A stretch of DNA of 64,000 nucleotides from Corynebacterium sp. MSK008. GTDB lineage: Bacteria > Actinomycetota > Actinomycetes > Mycobacteriales > Mycobacteriaceae. Location: contig NZ_JASPJX010000001.1 in assembly GCF_030232585.1 (NCBI RefSeq), positions 124,001-188,000 of the forward strand, written 5' to 3'. Shown here one piece after another: positions 1-8,440 of this stretch. Within the stretch, counting starts at the first letter, position 1; each line of letters opens with the position of its first letter. Under the pieces are notes generated by a model. It did no database searches, was not told where the DNA came from, and saw nothing but the letters and a program-made list of their open reading frames with translations. A program made the translations under genes and the position numbers.

Positions 1-558
1 GCCGGAGAGCGCGCGAGCGTGGCCAGCATCGCGGTGGCTGAGGCGCAGCACGCCCGTAACGAGCTGGACGGCAAGCGCAAGAAGCTGGAAGAGGAGCGCG
101 AGGAGCTGGACCTGCGCGTTGCCGACATCGAGCGCCGCGTGGACAGCCTGAACGAGGCGGACCGCCAGCGTTGGGTGAACAAGGACAACCCTGTGGATTC
201 CGCATCGCTTCCGGGCGTGGATTCCGGGATTGTGGGTGCGGCCATGGCGCAGCTGGGCAAGCCGTACGGCTGGGGTTCTGCCGGCCCGGACGCGTTCGAC
301 TGCTCGGGCCTGATGGTGTGGGCGTACGCCCAGAACGGCATCGGCATCCCGCGTACCTCGCAGGCGCAGCTCGCCGGTGGCACCCCGGTGTCCATGGACG
401 CTCTGCAGCCGGGCGACATCATCGGCTACTACCCGGGCGTGACCCACGTGGGCATGTACATCGGCGACGGCATGGTGGTCCACTCCTCGGACTACGGCAT
501 CCCGGTCCAGGTGGTGCCGCTGAACTCCATGCCGGTTCAGGGGGCCGTGCGTTATTAA
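1..558 (+). CDS. NlpC/P60-family cell-wall peptidase, C-terminal part
   Basis: This is the 3' end of a gene; the reading frame is already open at base 1 and no start is inside the window. The first ~55 residues are a charged, Glu/Arg/Lys-rich coiled-coil tail. The last ~110 residues form an NlpC/P60 domain with the catalytic Cys in DCSGLMVWAY and the catalytic His in THVGMYIGDG. The family cleaves D-Glu/meso-DAP peptide bonds in peptidoglycan after secretion. A coiled coil before NlpC/P60 is the RipA/RipC layout of actinobacterial division hydrolases. The signal peptide would lie upstream of the window. It ends 7 nt before the pimB-like gene. Confidence 0.9.
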   Translation, partial: AGERASVASIAVAEAQHARNELDGKRKKLEEEREELDLRVADIERRVDSLNEADRQRWVNKDNPVDSASLPGVDSGIVGAAMAQLGKPYGWGSAGPDAFDCSGLMVWAYAQNGIGIPRTSQAQLAGGTPVSMDALQPGDIIGYYPGVTHVGMYIGDGMVVHSSDYGIPVQVVPLNSMPVQGAVRY

Positions 559-565
559 GACGCTG

Positions 566-1690
566 ATGGTCACCAACGACTTCCCGCCCACCGTGGGCGG
601 GATTCAGTCGTATTTGCGGGACTTCGCCGCCGAGCTTGCACGCCGCGTAGGCCCGGACAACCTCGTGGTGTTCGCCTCCACTCAGGACGCCGACGCCGCC
701 CGCGATTGGGACGCCTCCGTGCCGTACACGGTGGTGCGCTGGCCGCGCCGCGTTATGCTGCCCACCCCGGAGACGGCCCGCGCGATGCAGCGCCTCATCC
801 GCGCCCACGGCATCGGCACCGTGTGGTTCGGTGCCGCGGTACCGCTCGCGCTGATGGGCGCTGCCGCGAAACGCGCGGGCGCCACCAACGTCATCGTCAC
901 CACCCACGGCCACGAGGTCGGCTGGGGCATGCTGCCCGTCGCCCGCCAGGCCTTAACCGCAATCGGCCGCAGCGCCGACACCGTCACCTACATCTCGGAC
1001 TACACCCGACAGCGGCTCACCGCGTTCGGCACCCGCCCCCGGTTCGTGGCGCTCCCGTCTGGCGTGGACACCGAGTTCTTCCGCCCCGCCACCGCGTCCC
1101 AGCGCGCCGCCACCCGCGAGCACCTCGGCGTCGGCGACGCACCGTTGGTGGTGTGTTCGTCGCGTCTGGTGGCCAGGAAGGGGCAAGATGTGCTGATTCG
1201 GGCGTGGCCGGAGGTTCGTCGACAAGCACAAGGCGCGCGCCTTGTCATCGTGGGCTCCGGGCCGTACGAGCGGAAGCTGAAGGCGATGGCGGGCGAGGGC
1301 GTCGTGTTCACGGGGGCGGTGCCGGGGCAGTGGCTGCGCGACATCGTGGCGGCCGCGGACGTGTTCGCCATGCCCGCGCGCACGCGCCTCGGCGGGCTCG
1401 ACGTCGAGGGCCTCGGCATCGTCTACCTGGAGGCGCAGGCGTGCGGCGTGCCCGTTGTCGCGGGCGACTCCGGCGGCGCACCCGAGACGGTCACCACGGA
1501 GACAGGGGTGGTGGTGGACGGCCGGGACACGGGTGCCGTCGCCAAGGCGATTGCGCAGCTGCTTCTCGACGACCAAAGGCGCACCCTGATGGGCCGCGCC
1601 GGACGCACGCATGTGACTGAGCACTTCTCCTGGGACGTGCTTGGGGCGCGGTTGGCTGCGCTATGCGGCGCTGGCAAACGGCGGGACTAG
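566..1690 (+). CDS. pimB: GT4 mannosyltransferase, PimB'-like
   Basis: The 374-residue protein is a GT-B glycosyltransferase of family 4. It has the N-terminal acceptor-side motif NDFPPTVGGIQSYL and a C-terminal nucleotide-sugar site with GGLDVEGLGIVYLEAQACG, which carries the paired glutamates of the family. Strong resemblance to corynebacterial PimB' suggests it adds the second mannose to acylated PIM1 using GDP-mannose, on the inner membrane face. The ATG used lacks a clear Shine-Dalgarno. Corynebacterial homologues begin a few residues earlier, so a non-ATG start just upstream (for example ATT at 554, overlapping the previous stop) is possible. glk follows directly, and its -10 box contains this gene's stop codon. 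Confidence 0.85.
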   Translation: MVTNDFPPTVGGIQSYLRDFAAELARRVGPDNLVVFASTQDADAARDWDASVPYTVVRWPRRVMLPTPETARAMQRLIRAHGIGTVWFGAAVPLALMGAAAKRAGATNVIVTTHGHEVGWGMLPVARQALTAIGRSADTVTYISDYTRQRLTAFGTRPRFVALPSGVDTEFFRPATASQRAATREHLGVGDAPLVVCSSRLVARKGQDVLIRAWPEVRRQAQGARLVIVGSGPYERKLKAMAGEGVVFTGAVPGQWLRDIVAAADVFAMPARTRLGGLDVEGLGIVYLEAQACGVPVVAGDSGGAPETVTTETGVVVDGRDTGAVAKAIAQLLLDDQRRTLMGRAGRTHVTEHFSWDVLGARLAALCGAGKRRD

Positions 1691-1693
1691 ACT
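1688..1693 (+). promoter_or_regulatory. -10 hexamer for leaderless glk
   Basis: TAGACT overlaps the TAG stop of the upstream gene and ends 8 nt before the ATG at 1702. This spacing puts transcription start at or near the ATG, so glk is probably also expressed from a leaderless message. No convincing -35 is seen. Confidence 0.5.
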
Positions 1694-1701
1694 GCCATTC
1701 C

Positions 1702-2655
1702 ATGGTTGCTCACTCACCGATGACCGTCGGATTCGACATCGGCGGCACGAACGCACGCGCCGCCGTGGTGGACGCTGACGGTGTGATCGTCGATTCGCTC
1801 GGCACTGACACGCCGCACGACGCGGAGGGGCTCACCCGCACGATCGTGGAGATGGTCGGTGAGCTGCGCACGAAGCACGCCATTGGCGCGGTGGGCGTCG
1901 CATTAGCGGGCTTTTTGGATCCGGACTGCGAGATCGTGCGTTTCGCGCCGCACCTTGCCTGGCGCGACGACCAACCCGTGCGGCGCGACCTGGAAGAGGC
2001 GCTGGGCCTGCCGGTTCGCCTGGAGCACGACGCGAACTCTGCCGCCTGGGGTGAGTACCGCTACGGCGCGGGGCGCGAGCTGGACACCTGGGTATTCTTC
2101 GCTGTCGGCACCGGCATCGGCGCGACGCTGATGCACCACGGCGAGATTTACCGCGGAGCGTTCGGCACCGCACCCGAATTCGGCCACATCACGGTCGTGC
2201 CCGGCGGGCGCGTGTGCTCGTGCGGCAAGCAGGGGTGCTTGGAGCGCTACGCCTCCGGCACGTCGCTTGTGGACTGCGCGATTGAAATCGCCACCAAGGG
2301 CAGCTTTCGGGATTCGGTGGTGTACCGGGCGGTCGTCGAGAAGCGGGCGAGTGGGCACGACATCATGGCCGCAGCCCGTGCCGGCGACCCGCTGGGCCAA
2401 GCCGCCCTGGACAGCTTCTCCACCTGGCTCGGCCGCGGCCTGGCAATCGTCGCCGACGTGCTGGACCCCGCGCAGATAGTCCTCGGCGGCGGCGTGAGCG
2501 AAGACGCGGACCTGTACCTGGACGATGCCCGCTCCTCCATGGCAGCCAACATCGTCGGCGCCGGATACCGCCCGCAGCCGGAGATCCTGTGCGCTGAGCT
2601 GGGGTCCCGGGCGGGTATGATCGGGGTCGCTGATCTGGCCCGTGAACTGCTGTAG
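1702..2655 (+). CDS. glk: ROK-family glucokinase
   Basis: The 317-residue protein is an ATP-dependent glucokinase of the ROK family and closely resembles corynebacterial Glk. The phosphate-binding motif GFDIGGTNAR is at residues 9-18. The catalytic region reads LEHDANSAAWGE, and the ROK zinc motif is CSCGKQGCLERY, preceded by the conserved His in EFGHI. It phosphorylates free cytosolic glucose, for example from trehalose or maltodextrin breakdown. The frame stays open upstream to 1663, inside pimB. The ATG at 1702 is preferred because a -10 box lies 8 nt before it and family members start close to the GFDIGGTN motif. An ATG at 1720 is the alternative. Confidence 0.88.
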   Translation: MVAHSPMTVGFDIGGTNARAAVVDADGVIVDSLGTDTPHDAEGLTRTIVEMVGELRTKHAIGAVGVALAGFLDPDCEIVRFAPHLAWRDDQPVRRDLEEALGLPVRLEHDANSAAWGEYRYGAGRELDTWVFFAVGTGIGATLMHHGEIYRGAFGTAPEFGHITVVPGGRVCSCGKQGCLERYASGTSLVDCAIEIATKGSFRDSVVYRAVVEKRASGHDIMAAARAGDPLGQAALDSFSTWLGRGLAIVADVLDPAQIVLGGGVSEDADLYLDDARSSMAANIVGAGYRPQPEILCAELGSRAGMIGVADLARELL

Positions 2656-2669
2656 AAGGCGAGTAAACG

Positions 2670-3398
2670 ATGAACAACAAGTGGTATTCCCTGTTCAAGG
2701 TCATTCTCGGGCCGCCGCTGCTTGTGTGGAACCGACCCACCATCGACGGCGCGGAGCACATCCCCGAAGAAGGCGCCGCGATTTTGGTGTCCAACCACCA
2801 GGCCGTGCTGGATTCGTTCTACCTGCCGCTCATGGTGCGGCGCCAAATCACCTTTCCCGCCAAGAAGGAATACTTCACGTCGCCGGGCCTGTCTGGGCGC
2901 ATCCAGAAGTTCTTCTTCTCTTCGGTGGGCCAGATCCCTGTGGACCGCGCTTCCAAGGACGCCGGTGACGCGCTGCAGAATGCGGCGGAAAGCGTGCTGG
3001 ATAAAGGCGACCTGTTCGGCATTTACCCGGAGGGCACCCGCTCCCCGGACGGGCGCGTGTACAAGGGCCGCACCGGCATGGCGCGCGTGGCCATGGCTAC
3101 CGGCGCACCTGTCGTGCTCATCGGGATGATCGGCTCCGGTAAAGCGAACCCGATTGGCACGAAAATCCCGCGCCCGGTGAAGGTGCGCATCAAAGTTTCC
3201 GAACAGATCCACCCGCACGCGTGGGCTGCCGAGAACGGATTCGACCCCGCATCGCGCGAGGTCATGCGCCCGTTCACGGACTACTGCATGCGCCGCCTCG
3301 CGGAGATGGTGGGGGAGGACTACGTGGATGTCTACGCCTCGGACGTGAAGAAGTCCCTGGCGGAGACGGGGGAGTACCCGGAGGAGGCACGCCCATGA
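2670..3398 (+). CDS. plsC: 1-acyl-glycerol-3-phosphate acyltransferase (PlsC-type)
   Basis: The 242-residue protein belongs to the PlsC/LPLAT family. The HX4D catalytic motif is in SNHQAVLDSFYLP and the acceptor motif is YPEGTRSPDGRVYKGRTG. It should transfer an acyl chain to lysophosphatidate or a related glycerophospholipid or glycolipid at the inner membrane. The substrate is inferred from the family; neighbouring pimB leaves a PIM-acylation role possible. It starts 14 nt after glk and overlaps the next small membrane gene by 4 nt (ATGA), which suggests coupled translation. Confidence 0.85.
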   Translation: MNNKWYSLFKVILGPPLLVWNRPTIDGAEHIPEEGAAILVSNHQAVLDSFYLPLMVRRQITFPAKKEYFTSPGLSGRIQKFFFSSVGQIPVDRASKDAGDALQNAAESVLDKGDLFGIYPEGTRSPDGRVYKGRTGMARVAMATGAPVVLIGMIGSGKANPIGTKIPRPVKVRIKVSEQIHPHAWAAENGFDPASREVMRPFTDYCMRRLAEMVGEDYVDVYASDVKKSLAETGEYPEEARP

Positions 3399-3610
3399 AC
3401 AAACCGCTGATTATCCGTTTTGCGCTGGTTGCCGTCGTTGTGGCGATCTACCTGGTCGCCTCCGAGGCAGGCTGGTACCCCAAGTTGGCCGGGCCACTCG
3501 CAGTACTGGCGGTGGCCGCGGTGATGTTCTGGCCCCGCCGCGGCGGGGGGCCGAAGGGGCCGTCGAGACGCGAGCTTCTCGACGACATCCGGTCGGAGCA
3601 GCGCAAGTAG
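3395..3610 (+). CDS. small two-helix membrane protein, unknown function
   Basis: This 71-residue protein has two hydrophobic segments (about residues 4-23 and 33-49) and a basic C-terminal tail rich in Arg, Lys and Glu. The ATG overlaps the plsC stop in an ATGA junction, which fixes the start. The stop is immediately followed by the ATG of the exoribonuclease gene, so all three are probably co-translated. I do not recognise a functional family. The topology suggests a hairpin in the inner membrane with a cytosolic tail. Confidence 0.75.
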   Translation: MNKPLIIRFALVAVVVAIYLVASEAGWYPKLAGPLAVLAVAAVMFWPRRGGGPKGPSRRELLDDIRSEQRK

Positions 3611-4120
3611 ATGCGGTATTTCTACGACACAGAGTTTATTGAGGACGGCTCGACCATCGAGCTCGTCTCCATCGGCATTGTCGCCGAGGACGGCCGCGAG
3701 TTCTACGCCGTGAGCACAGAGTTCGACGCTTCCAACGCCAACGAATGGGTGCGCGAGAACGTGCTGAGCAAGCTGCCGCGCGCCTCGCACCCGGCGTGGA
3801 AACCGCTGCAGCAGATCCGGGACGAGGCCCACGAGTTCCTCACCGCCGGCCGTGGCACACCGGAACTGTGGGCGTGGGTCGGTGCCTACGACCACGTGGT
3901 GTTCGCCCAGCTCTGGGGCGACATGGCCGGCCTGCCCAAGGACTTGCCGCGCTACACGCGCGAGCTGAAGCAGTACTGGCAGATGGCGGGGCGCCCGCGC
4001 CTGCCCAAGGTGCCGGACGGCAACCACGACGCGCTCGTGGACGCGCGCCACAACCTGCGCAAATTCCGGGTGTGCATGGAGGCATTGCCTATCGACGCCT
4101 CAGGCTCCGTGTCCAAATAG
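3611..4120 (+). CDS. DEDD-fold 3'-exoribonuclease, Rv2179c-like
   Basis: The 169-residue protein begins MRYFYDTEFIEDGSTIELVS. The Asp and Glu of YDTEF are the first metal ligands of the DEDD exonuclease fold. Later acidic residues are in VGAYDHVVF and in NHDALVDARHNLR, which carries the His/Asp pair. Its length and N-terminus match the actinobacterial family typified by Rv2179c, which trims RNA 3' ends. The ATG follows the previous stop directly. An 80-nt gap with a promoter-like sequence separates it from aroG. Confidence 0.8.
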   Translation: MRYFYDTEFIEDGSTIELVSIGIVAEDGREFYAVSTEFDASNANEWVRENVLSKLPRASHPAWKPLQQIRDEAHEFLTAGRGTPELWAWVGAYDHVVFAQLWGDMAGLPKDLPRYTRELKQYWQMAGRPRLPKVPDGNHDALVDARHNLRKFRVCMEALPIDASGSVSK

Positions 4121-4164
4121 TGAGATTCACCCGCCGCATTTTGGGAAAATGCAGGTGAAAAGGG

Positions 4165-5589
<1,425 letters not shown>

Positions 5590-5657
5590 TTTTCCGCCGG
5601 GCCCGCTTGCGGACTCCACCGGTCTCCGGGCTCTCCGGGGTCTTCGAGGCCGGCAGG

Positions 5658-5732
5658 TTTTGTACGATCGACAACGCTCCGGCACTTCCCCAGGTGAGAG
5701 AGTGGGGACCCGGGGCGTCGATTCGTACAAAA
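5658..5732. repeat. 75-bp imperfect palindrome (MITE-like or structured RNA)
   Basis: The outer arms are TTTTGTACGATCGAC (5658-5672) and GTCGATTCGTACAAAA (5717-5732). They are complementary apart from one extra base. Inner segments also pair: GCTCCGG with CCGGGGC (one G-U) and TCCCCA with TGGGGA. The whole element can therefore fold into one long hairpin with a ~10-nt loop. It lies 68 bp after aroG. It lacks a 3' T-run, so it is not an ordinary terminator. Confidence 0.6.
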
Positions 5733-5742
5733 TGGGCGCCGG

Positions 5743-6157
5743 TTGCGGACTCCGCATTGCGGACAACTCGGCCGGCACCAATGGTTGGTCGGCACCCACT
5801 ATGCAGCTGCATAGCGGTGGGGCGTCAGTTGCGGAGTCCACGTTGCGGACAACTCAGCCGGCACCAATAATTGGCCCGCATCCAGTAGCACTATGCAGCT
5901 GCATAGTGGTTGGGTGCTTGTCGCGGGGTCCGCATTGCGGACTGATTGGTGGGTGCCAATAATTGGCCCGCATCCAGTAGCACTATGCAGCTGCATAGTG
6001 GTTGGGTGCTTGTCGCGGGGTCCGCATTGCGGACTGATTGGTGGGTGCCAATAATTGGCCCGCATCCAGTAGCACTATGCAGCTGCATAGTGGGGGGTGT
6101 TGGTTGCGGTCTCCGCATTGCGGACAATTCGGCCGGTGCCAATAGTTGGTCTACACC
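5743..6157. repeat. repeat island 1: 92-bp palindromic units
   Basis: The perfect 16-bp palindrome CTATGCAGCTGCATAG occurs at 5799-5814, 5891-5906, 5983-5998 and 6075-6090, each exactly 92 bp apart. Bases 5891-5982 and 5983-6074 are identical, a recent tandem duplication. Each unit also carries an inverted repeat of the type TCCGCATTGCGGA (as at 5929-5941) and a CCAAT-n-ATTGG type (as at 5956-5966). A fifth unit begins at about 6102 and keeps the first two elements. It ends near 6157, just where the fifth palindrome is expected, and is replaced there by a small gene. I see no gene between aroG and 6171. Confidence 0.9.
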
Positions 6158-6170
6158 TAAGGAATTTGTT

Positions 6171-6464
6171 GTGAAAGAAAGAACGATCATTCCGGGAATA
6201 CTTTTCGGAATTGTCTTGGGCGTCGCAACCCTTTACGGCGGAGTGCTCCTGTCCACATGGCTTCCAACACCTTTCGTCTTCTATGGGCTACCTCTACCTT
6301 CATTGGTGGTGCTGGGTGTATTAGCCATGTCTGTCTACATGTTGAAAAAGGATCGGCTTAGCGACCGATCATGGCGTGCTTTTGTTTTCACATTCGCCGC
6401 GGCTTTCGTCGTACCAGCGTTCTTATGGGTGAGCACCATTTCTGGCTATGGAAACTTCGCATAA
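6171..6464 (+). CDS. small multi-pass membrane protein of lower GC, unknown function
   Basis: This 97-residue protein has three hydrophobic segments (about residues 5-29, 37-55 and 68-88) and a short basic loop KKDRLSDRSWR. The GTG start is supported by AAGGA at 6159-6163, 7 nt upstream. Codon use includes TTA, ATA and AAA, unlike the GC-rich neighbours. The gene sits inside the palindrome island, where a repeat unit breaks off. That context suggests acquisition by transfer. I do not recognise a family. Confidence 0.65.
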   Translation: MKERTIIPGILFGIVLGVATLYGGVLLSTWLPTPFVFYGLPLPSLVVLGVLAMSVYMLKKDRLSDRSWRAFVFTFAAAFVVPAFLWVSTISGYGNFA

Positions 6465-6620
6465 CCTATAGATGTGGAACCGCTGTAAGGCCAATTACGG
6501 TTAGCCCCTCTAGATTTCGCCTTCGAAGCCGTCGGGTTAGCTACACGTACTATCGCATCGTGATTAAATCCCCGTGTCCACTTTCCGGGGTTCGGGCCCG
6601 GTCCCGGGCCGAAGGGGCGC
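6465..6620. other. lower-GC intergenic stretch with a GC-rich hairpin
   Basis: There is no gene in this stretch. A stem of TTCGG/CCGAA plus CCC/GGG (6591-6613, one bulged base) lies downstream of pknL on the minus strand and could help end its transcript, but there is no T-run. The rest resembles the lower-GC composition of the preceding small gene. Confidence 0.35.
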
Positions 6621-6699
6621 TTGCGGACTTCGCTTTGCGGACCATCAGCTGGCATCAATAGTTGGTCCGCACCCAGTAACACTATGCAGCTGCATAGTG
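6621..6699. repeat. isolated degenerate copy of the palindromic unit
   Basis: This copy has the order of island 1: a degenerate TTGCGGAC inverted repeat, CAATAGTTGG, then the perfect CTATGCAGCTGCATAG at 6682-6697. It lies between the low-GC gene and pknL, so the low-GC segment is bracketed by units in the same orientation. Confidence 0.8.
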
Positions 6700-6711
6700 G
6701 AAGTCGCCCGG

Positions 6712-8052
6712 CTAGGCTTGGGGCACGATGACCTCGGGGATTTCGCCGTACATGCCGGATCCGAACCACCAAGCCCCCAGTGCCACGGCGACGATCGCGA
6801 TTACCACGAACACGGTGTAAAGAGCCACGGCGAATGGGGAACGGTTCGACACGGGTTTAACGGCGGGACGCTGGGAAGCGGGCTCGCGAGTGGGAGGAAT
6901 TTCCGGGCTGTTAGGGGAGAGCTGTCTCGGGTCAGGTCTCTGAACAGGTGCGGGACTTACTGCCGGACCAGCTGCCGCACCAGCCGCGGGCCACTGGCCG
7001 CGCGCCGGGCCGGGTGTTGGCTGGGCCGGCCTGGCGGGGGAGGGGGAGACGCGGGTGGGTGCGTCGTCGCCGGGGAAAAGGCGCTGGTGGGCGGCGCTCT
7101 GAGCGCCCTGAGCACTCGGGGCAGCACCGCCAACCTCGGCGGCCAGCCCAAAATTGGTCGGGTGCTCGGCGGCTCGGTGCGCGGCGGAGTTGCGCGGCGC
7201 CGGCACGGTGTAGGACGGAAGCCGCAGCTCGTTGGCCACGTCGTCCAATGCCGCCAAAAATTCTGCGGCGTCGTGGAACCTGTCGTGCGGGTTGCGGGCG
7301 GTGGCGGTGGCCACGAGCTCGTCGAAAAGCTTGGGCACCCCGGCAATCAGCGACGACGGCGCGGGCACATCGGAACGCAACCGGGCGTACGCGTGGGCCA
7401 GGGGAGTCTCGCCGCCGAAGGGGGTGCGGCCGGTGAGCAGCTCGAAGAGCACGATGCCGGCGGAGTAGACGTCGGAGGCTGCGGTCAGTGCGCCGCCGTC
7501 GACCTGTTCCGGCGAGAGATAGGCGACGGTGCCGACGATTTGGTCGGTGGATTGGGTGGTTTCGGCGGCGGCGCGCACGAGGCCGAAGTCGGAGAGTTTG
7601 ACGCGGCTGGAGGTGTCGATGAGTACGTTGTCGGGCTTGATGTCGCGGTGCACCATGCCTTTCGCGTGCGCGACCGAAAGCCCGGTGAGCATGCCGCGCA
7701 TCACGGCCGCGGCGGCGTGCGGGGGCATGGGGCCGCGCTCGGCGAGCAGCTCGCGCAGGGTGCCGCCGGTGATCAGTTCCATGATCAAAAACACCTCGCC
7801 GCCGGACGCGGAGAAGTCGTACACGTTGACCAGGTTCGGGTGGCTGAGCTGCGCCATTGCGCGGGCTTCGCGGCGGAAGCGTTCGCGGAAGACCTCGTCG
7901 TGCACGTATTGCTCGTGCATGACTTTCGCGGCGACTTCGCGCCCGAGGCGTGCGTCGACGCAGCGGTAGACGGTGGCCATGCCGCCGCGTGCGATTGGGC
8001 GGTCGACAACGTAACGCCCGTCCAGTGTCGTGCCTGCGCGCAAGGTTGCCAT
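6712..8052 (-). CDS. pknL: membrane serine/threonine protein kinase PknL
   Basis: The 446-residue protein has an N-terminal kinase domain. The Gly-rich loop is ARGGMATVYR (residues 21-30), the ATP-binding Lys is K43, the catalytic loop is HRDIKPDN (135-142) and DFG is at 155-157, with SPEQVDG in the activation segment. After a Pro/Ala-rich juxtamembrane linker there is one transmembrane helix near residues 400-425 and a tail of about 15 residues. There is no PASTA sensor domain, as in other PknL proteins. It is divergent from the gene for its probable substrate, the Rv2175c homologue. The start at 8052 is preferred over longer forms because it matches homologues and has a -10 box 7 nt before it. 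Confidence 0.9.
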   Translation of the reverse strand: MATLRAGTTLDGRYVVDRPIARGGMATVYRCVDARLGREVAAKVMHEQYVHDEVFRERFRREARAMAQLSHPNLVNVYDFSASGGEVFLIMELITGGTLRELLAERGPMPPHAAAAVMRGMLTGLSVAHAKGMVHRDIKPDNVLIDTSSRVKLSDFGLVRAAAETTQSTDQIVGTVAYLSPEQVDGGALTAASDVYSAGIVLFELLTGRTPFGGETPLAHAYARLRSDVPAPSSLIAGVPKLFDELVATATARNPHDRFHDAAEFLAALDDVANELRLPSYTVPAPRNSAAHRAAEHPTNFGLAAEVGGAAPSAQGAQSAAHQRLFPGDDAPTRVSPSPARPAQPTPGPARGQWPAAGAAAGPAVSPAPVQRPDPRQLSPNSPEIPPTREPASQRPAVKPVSNRSPFAVALYTVFVVIAIVAVALGAWWFGSGMYGEIPEVIVPQA

Positions 8053-8059
8053 GTGCACA

Positions 8060-8069
8060 AGAGTAGAAT
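8060..8069. promoter_or_regulatory. overlapping divergent -10 boxes for pknL and the Rv2175c-like gene
   Basis: On the plus strand TAGAAT (8064-8069) ends 8 nt before the GTG at 8078. On the minus strand TACTCT (8065 to 8060) ends 7 nt before the ATG at 8052. The two hexamers share two base pairs. Both genes would be leaderless, and RNA polymerase could open only one promoter at a time. Confidence 0.6.
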
Positions 8070-8077
8070 CGCGGACC

Positions 8078-8440
8078 GTGAGCGCACAAACGAATTTTGA
8101 GCAATTGCTTATCGACGAAACCCTGCTGCCGTTCCCGGATGTTGCCGAGAAGCTGGGCGTGCCGGTGACCAAGGTGCACGACTACATCGGCGCGAAGAAG
8201 CTGGTGCACTACGTCAAGGACGGCAAGAAGGTTGTGCCGGCGAGCCTGCTCGGCGAGGACGGCTTGAGCAAGTTCGTCTCCGGCGCGATCACGGTGCTTT
8301 CCGACGGCGGCTACGACGCCGACGAGATCCTGGCGTTCCTGTTTACGCCGGATGAGTCTCTGCCGGGGCGTCCTGTGGACGCGCTGCACGGCCAAAAGGC
8401 GCGCGAAGTGATCCGCCGCGCGCAGGCGATGGCGTTTTAG
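8078..8440 (+). CDS. Rv2175c-like DNA-binding protein
   Basis: This 120-residue protein resembles mycobacterial Rv2175c, a winged-helix DNA-binding protein that is phosphorylated by PknL. A helix-turn-helix-like segment is DVAEKLGVPVTKVHDYIGAK, and the C-terminal part is mostly helical (AREVIRRAQAMAF). The GTG start at 8078 sits 8 nt after a -10 hexamer. The frame extends further upstream but would run into pknL. Its last 98 bases overlap the convergent end of the mptA gene. It probably acts as a regulator under PknL control; its targets are unknown here. Confidence 0.75.
   Translation: MSAQTNFEQLLIDETLLPFPDVAEKLGVPVTKVHDYIGAKKLVHYVKDGKKVVPASLLGEDGLSKFVSGAITVLSDGGYDADEILAFLFTPDESLPGRPVDALHGQKAREVIRRAQAMAF

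Noticed and set aside
1663..1701. Upstream extension of glk into pimB
   Set aside because: It would overlap pimB by 28 nt, lacks a ribosome site and adds residues not seen in Glk; the ATG at 1702 follows a -10 at leaderless spacing.
5799..6090. Possible CRISPR array
   Set aside because: The repeated element is a perfect palindrome and the intervals between copies are nearly identical to each other, not unique spacers. There are no cas genes.
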